The notes under the pieces: model-generated
What the model was told of the DNA's origin: nothing
The model's input: the letters and a program-made list of their open reading frames with translations, nothing else
Database searches by the model: none
NCBI RefSeq assembly: GCF_024679095.1
Contig: NC_066513.1
Coordinates: 4,390,026-4,454,025, forward strand
Direction of reading: 5' to 3'
Source of the DNA: Eriocheir sinensis
Taxonomy: Eukaryota; Arthropoda; Malacostraca; Decapoda; Varunidae
Length of the DNA stretch: 64,000 nucleotides
In this document: piece by piece, positions 22,199 through 33,513 of the stretch
Position numbering within the stretch: position 1 is the first letter of the stretch
Layout: every line of letters starts with the position of its first letter
Made by a program: the position numbers and the translations under genes

Positions 22199-23300
22199 TG
22201 AGGACAAGGAGATACCCAGGAGCTGCTGCTGAATGCTATCAATTTTTGCGAAGAGGGCCTGCATTGTAGAATGCATGCCCTCTACCGCAGTCCCCAGCGA
22301 ATCCATCCGAGAGTGGACTGCGGTCAGGCCAGAGTCACCCACAATCTGGGCACCGCTGCCGGAACCGGGTGAAGCTACATGTGTCCCTATAGCCTGGACA
22401 GGAAGAACCGGACCGAGAGGAGTACTGGATGCTGCCTGAGGCTGGGGATCGGCTGCCGGCGAGAACGGTAGAGAACGGTACCCTCCAGCACCAGCAGTCA
22501 CAAGAGCCGGGCCAGGAGGGGGACATGGAGCAGGGGGAACAGGGCGAGCTTCCACAGCAGCGTGGCGCTCAGAAACTTGAACCAGGACAGCTGAGAGATT
22601 GACTATTTCCTTTTGGAGGGCGAGAAGGATACTAGTAGAGAGTTCAGCAGCAGGGGCGGAGACTAGTGGACCCCCAGCGGGGACTGCAGGGGCAGGTGAG
22701 GACTCACAGACAGTGCCAGCGGAGGGTTGTCGAGGTCCAGAGCTTGGTAGAGAAGTTTCCCAGGCATTATGGGCAGGGGGCGGTGCAGGGCGGTAGGATG
22801 CAGGAGGGACATGTTAACGGGTGATTGGGTCCGGCCGCTCCCGAAGGGAGCTGAAGAAGGGTGCAGGTTTCGCGAGACACGCACTGGATTGGGCCTTATG
22901 AGGGCCACCATAATTACAGCACCGAGGAGGAGAGGAGGCATCGTCCTGGATTCGTTTTTTACACTCCTCCGAGAGGTGGCGGCCAGCACAGTACCGACAC
23001 AGAGGCAAGGATCTACACTTCCAGTTCTTATGACCCCAACGACTGCAACATTGGCAGAGGTCAGGCTCAGGTCTGTAAGGAGTGACCCGTTTTCTGCTCA
23101 GTCCTCAGATCCACACTTCCTCAGGGATATCCCCCTGCATTGAGCCAAATAGTTGTGGGCGTGTCATCTGACCCACAAAAAGCCTCTTCAGTGACAGAAA
23201 GCCTGGAGGAGTGGCTAAGCAGTTGGCAGTCACATAGGTGGGCACTCCATGAATAAGAACAGTTATATATTTATGCTTTCTTTGCCACTGAAACACGTAG
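22196..23300 (-). pseudogene. Element F ORF1 (gag-like with zinc knuckles), frameshifted
   Basis: Minus strand. The upstream part (22814-23008) has a Cys/His cluster, CRYCAGRHLSEEC then CCNYGGPHKAQSSAC, matching CCHC knuckles. The C-terminal part (22196-22555) is Pro/Ala-rich and ends in a helical segment, GMHSTMQALFAKIDSIQQQL, then TAA. Frameshifts lie between 22555 and 22814. Further upstream, 23105-23296 holds FLSLKRLFVGQM, probably from the same ORF1. Gag-like proteins of this type bind element RNA. Confidence 0.7.
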
Positions 23301-23551
23301 ACTCAAGTATTATAATAATAATATTGAATGAACAAAGGCTTAGCTAACACTTTTCGATAGTTTGGGCATGTCAGCACACACAGGGATTATGCATGGGTCA
23401 CCTTATCGGGGCCTCATATGCTGTACTGCAGGAAGAAGCCTGTGTAAAAGGAAAGCATGTTTGGAGTGAAATACTGTGATTTTGTTACCGTTTAGGCCAA
23501 TTATGAGATTACATTACCATGATTATTATGATTACATCAACTTGATTTTCA

Positions 23552-24086
23552 CCTTAATTATTATGATGATTACCACCTTGATTATTTTGATGATTGCCAC
23601 CTTGATTATTATGATGATTGCCACCTTGATTATTATGATGATTGCCACCTTGATTATTATGATGATTGCCACCTTGAATATTATGATGATTGCCACCTTG
23701 AATATTATGATGATTGCCACCTTGATTATTATGATGATTGCCACCTTGGATATTATGATGATTGCCACCTTGAATATTATGATGATTGCCACCTTGATTA
23801 TTATGATGATTGCCACCTTGATTATTATGATGATTGCCACCTTGATTATTTTGATGATTGCCACCTTGATTATTTTGATGATTGCCACCTTGATTATTAT
23901 GATGATTGCCACCTTGATTATTATGATGATTGCCACCCTGATTATTATGATGAGTGCCACCTTGATTATTATGATGATTGCCACCTTGATTATTATGATG
24001 ATTGCCACCTTCATTATTATGATGATTGCCACCTTCATTATTATGATGATTGCCACCTTGATTATTATGTTGAGTGCCACTTTATT
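23552..24086. repeat. 24-bp minisatellite, about 22 copies
   Basis: The unit is close to ATTGCCACCTTGATTATTAT + GATG, with few substitutions. Because 24 is a multiple of three, long frames are open on both strands (8-residue repeats such as MIATLIIM); these are not genes. No spacers are present. Confidence 0.95.
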
Positions 24087-24264
24087 CTAATGATTGTCAT
24101 CATTATTGTTATACATAAAATAAAGTTTCTCCATATATTCGTATTAGTTAGCTGAGGTGAATCATGATACTTTCTTCTATAAACTCTATTATTTATGTTA
24201 CATATAAAACAAATGTTAATCTTATGCTCGTTATGTAATACAACGAGAAACATGAATGTCCATT

Positions 24265-25461
24265 AAGTCTTAACATACGTAGAAACATCTATGTCCATAT
24301 TAATCTTAACATACGGAGAAACATCTGTGTCCTATTTAATCTTAACATACGGAGAAACATCTGTGTTCATATTAATCTTAACATACGGACAAACATATGT
24401 GTCCATATTAATCTTAACGTACGGAGAAACATCTGTGTCCATATTAATCTTAACGTACGGACAAACATCTGTGTTCATATTAATCTTAACATACGGACAA
24501 ACATCTGTGTCCATATTAATCTTAACGTACGGAGAAACATCTGTGTCCATATTAATCTTAACGTACGGAGAAACATCTGTGTCCATATTAATCTTAACAT
24601 ACGGAGAAACATCTATGTCCATATAAATCTTAACATACGGAGAAACATCTATGTCCATATTAATCTTAACATACGGAGAAACATCTATGTCCATATTAAA
24701 CTTAACATATGGAGAAACATCTATGTCCATATAAATCTTAACATACGGAGAAACATCTGTGTCCATATTAATCTTAACGTAAGGACAAACATCTGTGTCC
24801 ATATAAATCTTAACATACGGAGAAACATCTGTGTCCATATTAATCTTAACGTACGGACAAACATCTGTGTCCATATAAATCTTAACGTACGGAGAAACAT
24901 CTGTGTCCATATTAATCTTAACGTACGGAGAAACATCTGTGTCCATATAAATCTTAACATACGGAGAAACATCTGTGTCCATATTAATCTTAACGTACGG
25001 AGAAACATCTGTGTCCATATTAATCTTAACGTACGGACAAACATCTGTGTCCATATTAATCTTAACATACGGAGAAACATCTGTGTCCATATTAATCTTA
25101 ACGTACGGAGAAACATCTGTGTCCATATAAATCTTAACATACGGAGAAACATCTGTGTCCATATTAATCTTAACATACGGAGAAACATCTGTGTCCATAT
25201 TAATCTTAACATACGGACAAACATCTGTGTCCATATTAATCTTAACGTACGGAGAAACATCTGTGTCCATATTAATCTTAACATACGGACAAACATCTGT
25301 GTCCATATTAATCTTAACGTACGGAGAAACATCTGTGTCCATATTAATCTTAACATACGGAGAAACATCTGTGTCCATATTAATCTTAACATACGGAGAA
25401 ACATCTATGTCCATATAAATCTTAACATACGGAGAAACATCCATGTCCATATAATCTAACA
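24265..25461. repeat. 36-bp minisatellite, about 33 copies
   Basis: The unit contains AACATCTGTGTCCATATTAA followed by TCTTAACRTACGGASA. Variants are limited to a few sites (GTGTCC/ATGTCC, ATTAA/ATAAA, GGAGA/GGACA). The minus strand is open for 376 codons as a 12-residue repeat (MDTDVSPYVKIN), a consequence of the unit length. Confidence 0.95.
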
Positions 25462-25822
25462 CACAACTTTATCACAGGACACACTAAACATTAACACGCG
25501 AGATTTAACACAGATTTCCCATAAACATGCCTGAACGTGACAACAAAAAATCAACTTTTTTTCTGGTGAGAGGTTAATAGGAGTTTTTTGCAAATTTTGT
25601 TTGCTTTTGAATTTAGATTGAAAAAAATACCCAAATTTTATTGCTAAAACAATATCTTCTATGTATTTATCTGAACATGCTTTGAAGAGACAGAGAGTGT
25701 CCCCCTAAGGATGGATTCGCTAGTATGAGTGTGTGTGTGTGTCAGTGTTCTCTGTCTATGTGTCTGTGTGTGTGTGTGTGTACGTACAAGAAGCAGTATC
25801 TAAGCGTCACATCCGGTTTATG

Positions 25823-25825
<3 letters not shown>
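25462..25825. other. No gene; short GT runs
   Basis: AT-rich sequence with GT runs at about 25729-25742 and 25763-25782. Nothing coding was recognised. Confidence 0.6.
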
Positions 25826-25873
<48 letters not shown>

Positions 25874-26542
25874 CATGTGACGGAAACGTAAACAAAACAA
25901 AAAAAAAGAACGGAATGGAAGAAAGGAATAAAGGGCTGAAAAGGGGAATGGAGGGATGAAAGAATAGAGGATGGAAGGGGGGAGGGGAGAGAAGAGCAGA
26001 GGAAGAAATGGGGGAAGGAAGGAAGGAAGGAAGCCCGAAGGTGGAGAGAATGGAAAATAGGAAGGAAACTGATGATAGTGAAGGAAGGAAGAGAAAGAGA
26101 AAAGGAGAAAGCAAATGGGGAAGGAAGATCGAAAGACAGGAAGGCAGAAAGGAAGGAAGGGAGGAGGGCAGGACAGTAAAACAAGAGTAAAGGATAAGAA
26201 AAAAAGGTGAATGGAAAAAGAAAAGGAGAGAAGAAAGGAAAGAAGAGAGAAAGGAAAAAATAGAACAAGAGCAGAATGAAGAAATGAAGGGAGTGAGAAA
26301 AGAGAAAAGGAAGGGAGGAAGGAAGCAAGGAGGGTAGGAAGAATTATCAAAAGGGAATGAAGGAAAGTAAGGAAGAAACGAAGGAAGAAAAGGGAGAAAG
26401 GAAGGAAAGAAGTAGGGAAGGAAAATGTGAGGGACGAAGGAAGGGAAGAAGGAAAACAGGAAGGAAGGAAGAAGAAGCAAATAAAGAAAAAGAGAAAGAG
26501 ACGAAGGAAGGAACTAAATGGAGAGTGAACAAAAACATATTT

Positions 26543-26595
<53 letters not shown>
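25826..26595. repeat. (AG)n, purine-rich tract and (TC)n
   Basis: (AG)n at 25826-25871 is followed by about 650 bp of almost pure A/G with GGAA and GAAA motifs, then (TC)n at 26545-26595. The TC array forms the 5' boundary of B2. Confidence 0.9.
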
Positions 26596-26598
<3 letters not shown>

Positions 26599-27420
26599 CT
26601 TTAACGTAGACAAGTGCCAGGTCCTTCAAGTTGGAACGAGGAATAAAAAGTTTGATTACGAAATGCGCGGCGTTAAACTCAAAAGCGTTCAATGCGTCAA
26701 GGACTTGGGGGTCAAAATCGCGTCAAACCTCAAATTCTCACAGCAATGCATCGATGCAGCAAATAAAGCGAACAGAATGTTGGGCTTCATTAAAAGAAAC
26801 TTTTTATTTAAGAATAAAGATGTAATACTCCCGCTCTACAACAGTTTAGTCAGACCCCACTTGGAATATGCGGTACAGTTTTGGTCTCCCCACCATGCAA
26901 AGGATATTGCTAAATTAGAAGGTGTTCAGCGTCGGGAAACGAAAATGATCCCTTCCTTGCGCAACAAATCCTACGAAGAAAGGCTTTCTACCCTTAACAT
27001 GTTCTCTCTTGAGAAACGTCGCCTCCGAGGAAAACTGATCGAATGTTTTAAAATACTTAATGGTTTCACGAATGTAGACAGATCAACATTGTTTATGATC
27101 GATGACACTTTGCGCACGAGGAACAATGGCGTAAAACTCAGATGTAGACAAGTAAATTCAGACTGCACCAAATTTTTCTTCACCAACGTTGTAGTGCGAG
27201 AATGGAATAAGCTCCCATCATCAGTGGTCCAGTGTAACACGATTGACTCCTTCAAAAATAAGCTCGACCGTCACTTCCTTCAACTTAATATCCACTAGAG
27301 TAGAAATGCAACGTTTTGGAGTCTTCTGATTAATGTAAAATCACTTAGGTTTAAGGACAGACCACCAAGTCTGGACCATGGGGTCTGTGTGGTCTGATTT
27401 TCTATGTAAATCTATGTAAA
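26596..27420 (+). mobile_element. CR1-like non-LTR fragment B2, bounded by (TC)n
   Basis: A 5'-truncated copy with an unbroken frame from CPLTFNV-type sequence (ValAspLysCysGln follows) to QLNIH and TAG at 27296-27298. It holds the RT C-terminal region: [76 protein letters not shown] and VREWNKLPSSVVQCNTI. The 3' UTR ends CTATGTAAATCTATGTAAAT and runs directly into (TC)n at 27421-27433. The 5' edge runs directly out of (TC)n. No catalytic RT core remains, so it is dead on arrival but little decayed. Confidence 0.9.
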
Positions 27421-28129
<709 letters not shown>

Positions 28130-28482
28130 TTGCCTGCTCTAAAGTCATGATCTGCCTGACAGCCGCTGGGTGCCTGTAGAGCAGTTCAAAGCTCCTCGGT
28201 GCGCATTTTCAGTTCACTCTTGTTGTAACGAAGTGTTGGTCGGTGTGATTTTTGAAGGAGTTGATGGTTTTCTGCACTTACTACTTCAGCAGAGAGGTCG
28301 TTCTAATGGCGTATGACTCGCTTAGAGAAGAAACTCCTTTCAATGTCTGTGTTGCATCGCTTCGCTCGAATGGGTAGACCGTTGTTTGAAGAGCTGGGTT
28401 GCGCGAGTCCTTCTTCATACGGCAGGGCCTTAATTGAGGGTGGAATCATCTTCGTGGCACGTTGCCGATTTTTTTCTAATAG
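28130..28482 (-). pseudogene. CR1-like RT C-terminal fragment H
   Basis: The minus strand in shifting frames gives CNTDIERSFFSKRVIRHWND, LSAEVVSAEN and TLRYNKSELKM, the usual end region of CR1-group RT proteins (compare KYSFSQRVVDVWN-type ends). About 350 bp, no intact frame. A family distinct from B and G. Confidence 0.6.
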
Positions 28483-29000
28483 GAGGAGGAGGAGGAGGAA
28501 AAATGAGGTGATACGGAAATTAAAGGAATTGCAGGAAAGGGAAAAGGATGAAAAAACAAAGAATAAAACGAAAGAAGACGAAGAGAAGAAAGAAGGGAAA
28601 GAGAAAGACAGGAAGAAAGATAATGAAGAAAGTGGCGTGTGAAAGAAAGGTCATTAAAGGAGGGAAGAAAAGTGAGGAAAGAAGAGGGGAAAAAACAATA
28701 GGAGAGAAGAGAGGAAGGGAGGAAAGAAAAGGCAGGGAAAAGGAGAGGAAAATGAAGAGGAGACAAAAGAAGAACAAAGGAAAGGAGACAAGAACAAAAG
28801 AGAAAAGAAGCGAAGAGGAGCAAAACTGGGAGGAAAGTAAAAAAAATGATAGAGAATAAGAGAAATAGAAAGATAAAAGGAAAAGAAGAAAATAAAAGAA
28901 AGAGAAAGGAAAAGAAAGGGATTAATAAAGAGAAAAGGAAACAAAAATAAAGGGATGGAGAAAATGATAAAATAATGACAATATAAAAAAAAGGGAGATT

Positions 29001-29060
<60 letters not shown>
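28483..29060. repeat. Purine-rich tract with (GA)n
   Basis: Almost pure A/G from 28485, ending in (GA)n at about 29003-29060. Charged low-complexity frames on both strands are artefacts. Confidence 0.9.
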
Positions 29061-29063
<3 letters not shown>

Positions 29064-29602
29064 CGTAAATAATAAGGAAAAAGGAAAGAAAAAAGTAAGA
29101 GGATAAGGGAATATTAGCGCCGAGACAACCTTAGAGGACAGTAACCATAGAGAGAGCCAGGCAGCAGCGGGACGAGGAGAAACTCGAGGCAATAAGTTTG
29201 AAATAAGTTACGTTTGATGCAATGAAGGCCACCACTGACTGCCTCTAACGGGTATTGATAAGGGTGACGTTAGTAAGAAAATATTAAGCGCCGAGACAAC
29301 CTTAGATAATAATAACCTTAAATAGCCGCGTATTTAAAGGTCCGCGCTCCTACCACGCCCCCTTACTCTCTTTCTTTTCCTTATATCTTGACCATTTGTT
29401 TTGCTTTTTTCTGATTTTTTTTGCCTGCTATTGCTGTACGAAAGCTTGAGCTGAGTTTGCTGGCAGCATGGTGGCGGCCGTGAGTCACTCAGTGCGATCG
29501 ATAATACAGGCAAAGGAGGAAGCACGCGCTGATCACCTGTTGAACATTCCGTGTTTGGCTCGTTGTGGGAGCTATTACATATCCCATAACGTAAAAATGC
29601 CT
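29061..29602. other. No gene; possible 5' flank of the 30308 gene
   Basis: Contains two copies of GCCGAGACAACCTTAGA (near 29119 and 29290). The 3' part precedes the MITE and would be the leader or promoter side of the pseudogene starting at 30310. No clear promoter elements were recognised. Confidence 0.5.
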
Positions 29603-30307
29603 GGATCTTTTCCGTTTGGCGTACAGCGCTAAAATTAATTTTAATATAGATTTTCTTATGTATTTTTGTCCGTAGAATCCGAATATGACAACCGTTTTAT
29701 GGAGAAACGAACAGTTTTTAAGTTATTTTCCTTTACGCTGCAGCCGCCGCAGCCTCAAAATAGCTCGCAGAGGGCTTAGGGTCGGGGAGCATATTTAAAC
29801 TACTCCAACCGAACTTTACGACCTACTAACGGGGGGGCTGCGCCCCCCTCGACCCCCCCTAATAACCAGGGGGGGCTACGCCCCTCCCTGGACCCCCCCC
29901 TCATGTATATGTGACTTATTTCAGCGAGGAGGTATTTCTCGCAACACCCGCTGCAGCCTCGCCGCGGCCAGCACCAGAGGAGGCGACGCGCTTTCGTAAA
30001 CATTATCCCATATTTTCAAGAGTAAAAAAAAGTCCTTGAATTGGATTTTCAAAGCGTTTCCATGACTGCTGAAGGTTTGCAAACGGAAAAGATCCATAAA
30101 TTGTATATAATACTGAATATTACGACTTTTTAAAGTTTGAATTCCTTCAGTAATAGATAGGAAGAAAATAACTTTAAAGGCAAATAACTCAAAAACTGTT
30201 AATTTCTCCAAAAAAATAATGTGATATTCTGATTCTACGGACAAAAATACATAGAAAAATCTATATTAAAATTACTTTTAGCGCTGTACGCCAAACGGAA
30301 AAGACCC
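29603..30307. mobile_element. MITE with 8-bp target duplication
   Basis: A 705-bp element with terminal inverted repeats GGRTCTTTTCCGTTTGGCG continuing as diverged arms of about 150 bp. It is flanked by AAATGCCT on both sides (29595-29602 and 30308-30315). The centre holds a GC-rich foldable block (29820-29900) of G-run/C-run pairs. There is no transposase. An 8-bp duplication fits hAT or Merlin-type elements, but the superfamily is not decided. Confidence 0.88.
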
Positions 30308-30309
30308 AA

Positions 30310-30970
30310 ATGCCTCGCGTGAGTGCAAAGAGAAAGGCACTCAGTGAACTGAATCGTCAAAAAGTGTTGAAAAGACAGAGAAAGCAAGTGACTGAGGCCG
30401 AGCCAGCCCCTGCTGGACACACTGCCGCTCCACCCCTCCACCCACCTCCACACCACACACACGTGTCTACGGCAAGCTTTCGACACAGTTTATTGCCAGA
30501 AGAAGAACGATAGATCAAAGAAGTGTGTGATGATAGTGCCTTAGTCAACATTTCGGTGCAAAGATTATCAACATTGTTGGAATTGGCAAGGTGCAATGAG
30601 TGTGGCAACAAATGAGTGTCAAAAATTACTACTAAGTACTTTGACTGTACAGTTAGCCTCAGATGTGAGAAGTGTGAAGTGATTGTGCACCACTCTGAGC
30701 CCAAGAAATGTAAGAACAGTGGTTATGGTGAAAGCAACGTTGTGCATGTGTACCATTCTTTGTGTGAAGGGTATGGTAGGGCAGGACTGTCGCGGCTCTC
30801 TGCTGCCATGGGTACACAGGAAATGTCCACCACTACATTTACAGAGAGCACTACAGACAAGAAAGACAAAGACACGCCCAGCAACAACTAGCCCTGACTA
30901 CCAGCCTGGGAGCTTCTGAAGTGCCTGACATGTCCTGGCAACAATGAGGTGGGTTGGCTCCACTGATACC
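30310..30970 (+). pseudogene. Mutator-like transposase-domain gene, 5' part, broken
   Basis: Starts at ATG 30310 with a basic N-terminus (MPRVSAKRKALSEL, RQKVLKRQRKQ). After in-frame TAG (30511) the frame continues with SALVNISVQRLSTLLELARC, CNECGNK, TAG/TGA stop, then LRCEKCEVIVHHSEPKKC and VVHVYHSLCEGYGRAGLSRL with SAAMGTQEMSTTTFTE. The Cys pairs followed by a G-x-G-Y-x-x-L segment resemble the arthropod Mutator-like transposase domain family. A frameshift near 30843 follows. The MITE insertion is immediately upstream of the ATG. The assignment is from memory of the family pattern and is moderate. Confidence 0.45.
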
Positions 30971-31293
30971 CTGATCTAATATGTTATTTATATATTAGGG
31001 AGTCTGTAATATGCTTATAATATATTATATGCACCGATATATAAATAACAGGGGACCAGGAGCCTGGCTAATGAAAAGCTGTACAAGGTGAAGGAGAACT
31101 CTCCTTCACTTGGGGGTATACAGGTGACATAAACATGACCTGAAATGACATGAACCTCTACTACAGACTTTCCATGAAGTGCTGAAGGGTGATGTAAGTA
31201 GAAAATTGAATTTGGTAAAAAATTGTGCCATTTTTATGATGTAATGAACTTTAAAAGATAAAAGTGCAGTTATCTCGAAAAATCTTTTTCGGG

Positions 31294-31295
<2 letters not shown>
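30971..31295. other. No gene; AT-rich inverted repeat
   Basis: Contains an imperfect inverted repeat (GTTATTTATATAT near 30981 and ATATATAAATAAC near 31038) enclosing about 45 bp. Otherwise nothing recognised. Confidence 0.5.
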
Positions 31296-31329
<34 letters not shown>

Positions 31330-31668
31330 TTGCTGCGTATTGCGCCGGTAGGCTTCTTCCCGGTGGATCCTGATGGTCGGTCCAAGGCTTCATTCCGGTG
31401 GGTCCTGATGGTCGGCCCAGCCCGTTCTGGCGCAGGCGAGTGTTTATAGTGGCGCCATCTTGCATTGGCTCATGCTGCCCTCCCAGAGCTCATTTTTGAT
31501 CCTTGAATCTAGAGTCCGGGTTGATAGGTGGTCTTCTGGACAGCATGTGGGTAGTTTTAAGCCACTCGGCGGCGGCTGAAAAATCCCAGCTTGGTGGCAC
31601 CGGGCGGAGATTGAACTCGCGTCCTCCTGAACACGAGGCCGTTACTTTGACGACTCAGCCACCGCCTC
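31296..31668 (-). mobile_element. tRNA-derived SINE, family S1, copy b
   Basis: The inverse of the SINE at 10571. The T run at 31296-31326 is the A tail on the minus strand. The body has the same TAGTGGCGCCAT and CCTGATGGTCGG segments. The tRNA-like head at 31600-31668 has box B GAGTTCAATCT and box A TGGCTGAGTCG. Diverged from copy a. Confidence 0.88.
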
Positions 31669-32490
31669 CCCAGTAAGTAAGAATAACTGTAATTATGCAA
31701 TTTTAATTATTTTGGTTTCAAAATGTTCACGACACTGGTATCTGTCAAATTCGGTGTAGTCATCCCATATCTCCCACAAATACAAATATGCTATAATTTT
31801 AAAAGTCAATTTTCTGGAAAAAAAAAAAAAATTTGCCGTGTCACAAAAAAAAAAGTTTTTTTTTGCTACGTTTACAAATTCACCGAGGTAGGTAATTCTG
31901 GGTGTCTCCTATCAGTGGGTCAAAGGAAATTAATAATCTCTTCATAGTTTTAACACCATTTACATAAATTCGAACATACCTCAAATCACCAGATAATTAT
32001 TTATTATCTACAAAATTTAGGGAGATATTTTGGTGATTTTTTTTATGACAGAAGCATCATGTACGCCTGCACCCTGTGTACATTTTTTTTGACCTAGATC
32101 AAAAACTAAGGTTAGGAGGACCGAAAATGTCATACTCATGACCGAACTCTACAACTCTCCCCTTAAAACCCGCATTTACGTGGATAGGTAGCGTTATGCG
32201 TCTGGCAACTGCTCGCGCCATGTCCGTCATGAAGACTCATCCACACACGAAGTTGCCAAAAGTTAAATTTTTTGACCCGATTGACCCAACTCTTCCCTTA
32301 AGAGAGCCAGGCAGCAGGAGGACAAGGAGAGACTCCGCTGACTTCATTAGTGGACTAAAAAAATATTAGCGTTAGTATTAGGGAATTGCGATAGCGGACC
32401 GACGCCGGAAAATTTGCGGATAAGCGATTAGCGGAATGCCCAACAAAGTTAGCGGAAGTGCGAAATGCGGACAAAAAAAAATAGCGGGTG
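31669..32490. other. No gene seen
   Basis: AT-rich with A runs at 31818-31831 and 31845-31854. No credible coding frame or recognised element. Confidence 0.6.
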
Positions 32491-32498
32491 CCCACCTC

Positions 32499-32499
<1 letters not shown>

Positions 32500-32531
<32 letters not shown>

Positions 32532-32603
32532 CCTGTAATAGTAACAGTAATAGTAGCTGTGGTAGGAGTAGAAGTCGTATTAATTGGAGTAGTAGTAGAA
32601 GTT

Positions 32604-32639
<36 letters not shown>

Positions 32640-32780
32640 ATAGTAGTAGTAGTAGTAATAGTAGTAGTAGTAGTAATAGTAGTAGTAGTAGTAATAGTTA
32701 TAGTAATAGTTGTAGTAGTAGTAGTAGTAATAGTAGTAGTAGTAGTAGTAGTAGTAGTAATAGTAGTAATAGTAGTATTC
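32500..32780. repeat. (AGT)n imperfect microsatellite
   Basis: About 280 bp of AGT/AAT/GGA trinucleotides. Poly-Ser and poly-Val frames here are artefacts. Confidence 0.95.
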
Positions 32781-32840
32781 TTGCCGGCGCTAGTGAAATC
32801 TCATGCTGTGGGGGAGGAGGAGAGGGATAGGCTAGCACTT

Positions 32841-33078
32841 CTGTAATGCCCCGACGAGCTTATTTTTCATCCTTTCTATTTCCCAACACGGCCTCTGCGT
32901 GTATCGAAACACACGAGAAATTAATGAAGACAAGGAGAGGGTATTCCCCGGCTGCCTGGGATTAAACCCGCGACCAGCGTGACGGGAGAGCCACTCTTTA
33001 CCGAGTCGGCCAAAGAGGTACCTCACTGGCTAAGTGGGTTATGGGAGGCTCGTTCATCAGGCCGTCGCCGCACTACAC
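32841..33078 (-). mobile_element. tRNA-derived SINE, family S3, copy a
   Basis: On the minus strand the head reads TTTGGCCGACTCGGTAAAGA (box A region) and CGGGTTTAATCCC (box B, 32958-32970), followed by a body ending at CTGTAATGCC (plus strand 32841). Copy b, with the same length of 238 bp, lies 435 bp downstream. Confidence 0.8.
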
Positions 33079-33275
33079 GGCTTTCCCCCCTATGTAGATT
33101 AATTTATGTGTGTTGACAATGTCCCTTTGAGACATAACTCTACAATGTCCCTTTGAGACATACCTCCAACTCTTCCCATTTTCTATTACCCTCGGAGCAT
33201 GGGCCATCCTACCTGTTACCCCTTCGGGGAAGCTCAACAGAACTGCAGGAGAGGATGCCCACCGCTATGCCACCA

Positions 33276-33513
33276 CTGTAATGCCCCGACGAGCTTATTT
33301 TCCATCCTTTCTATTTCCCAACACGGCCTCTGCGTGTATCGAAACACACGAGAAATTAATCAAGACAAGGAGAGGATATTCCCCGGCTGCCTGGGATTGA
33401 ACCCGCGACCAGCGTGACGGGATAGCCACTCCTTACCGAGTCGGCCAAAGAGGTACCCCACTGGCTAAGTGGGTTATGGGAGGCTCGTTCATCAGGCCGT
33501 CGCCGCACTACAC
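33276..33513 (-). mobile_element. tRNA-derived SINE, family S3, copy b
   Basis: The same 238-bp unit as copy a with few changes. Box B is CGGGTTCAATCCC (33392-33404), the canonical form. Its right edge falls directly at the start of RLE-type retroelement copy 0. Confidence 0.82.

Noticed and set aside
23552..25461. CRISPR-like arrays of 24- and 36-bp repeats
   Set aside because: The units are head-to-tail with no spacers, there are no cas genes, and the context is a eukaryotic genome. They are minisatellites.
24332..25462. 376-codon minus-strand ORF of 12-residue repeats as a gene
   Set aside because: Open only because the unit is a multiple of three; other frames are open too, and there is no start context or flanking coding signal.
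26357..26595. Charged N-terminal extension of the B2 frame
   Set aside because: It is purine-rich DNA and a (TC)n array that happen to be in frame with the truncated RT.
32958..33450. tRNA genes on the minus strand
   Set aside because: Both are heads of the 238-bp S3 SINE, repeated with identical ends.
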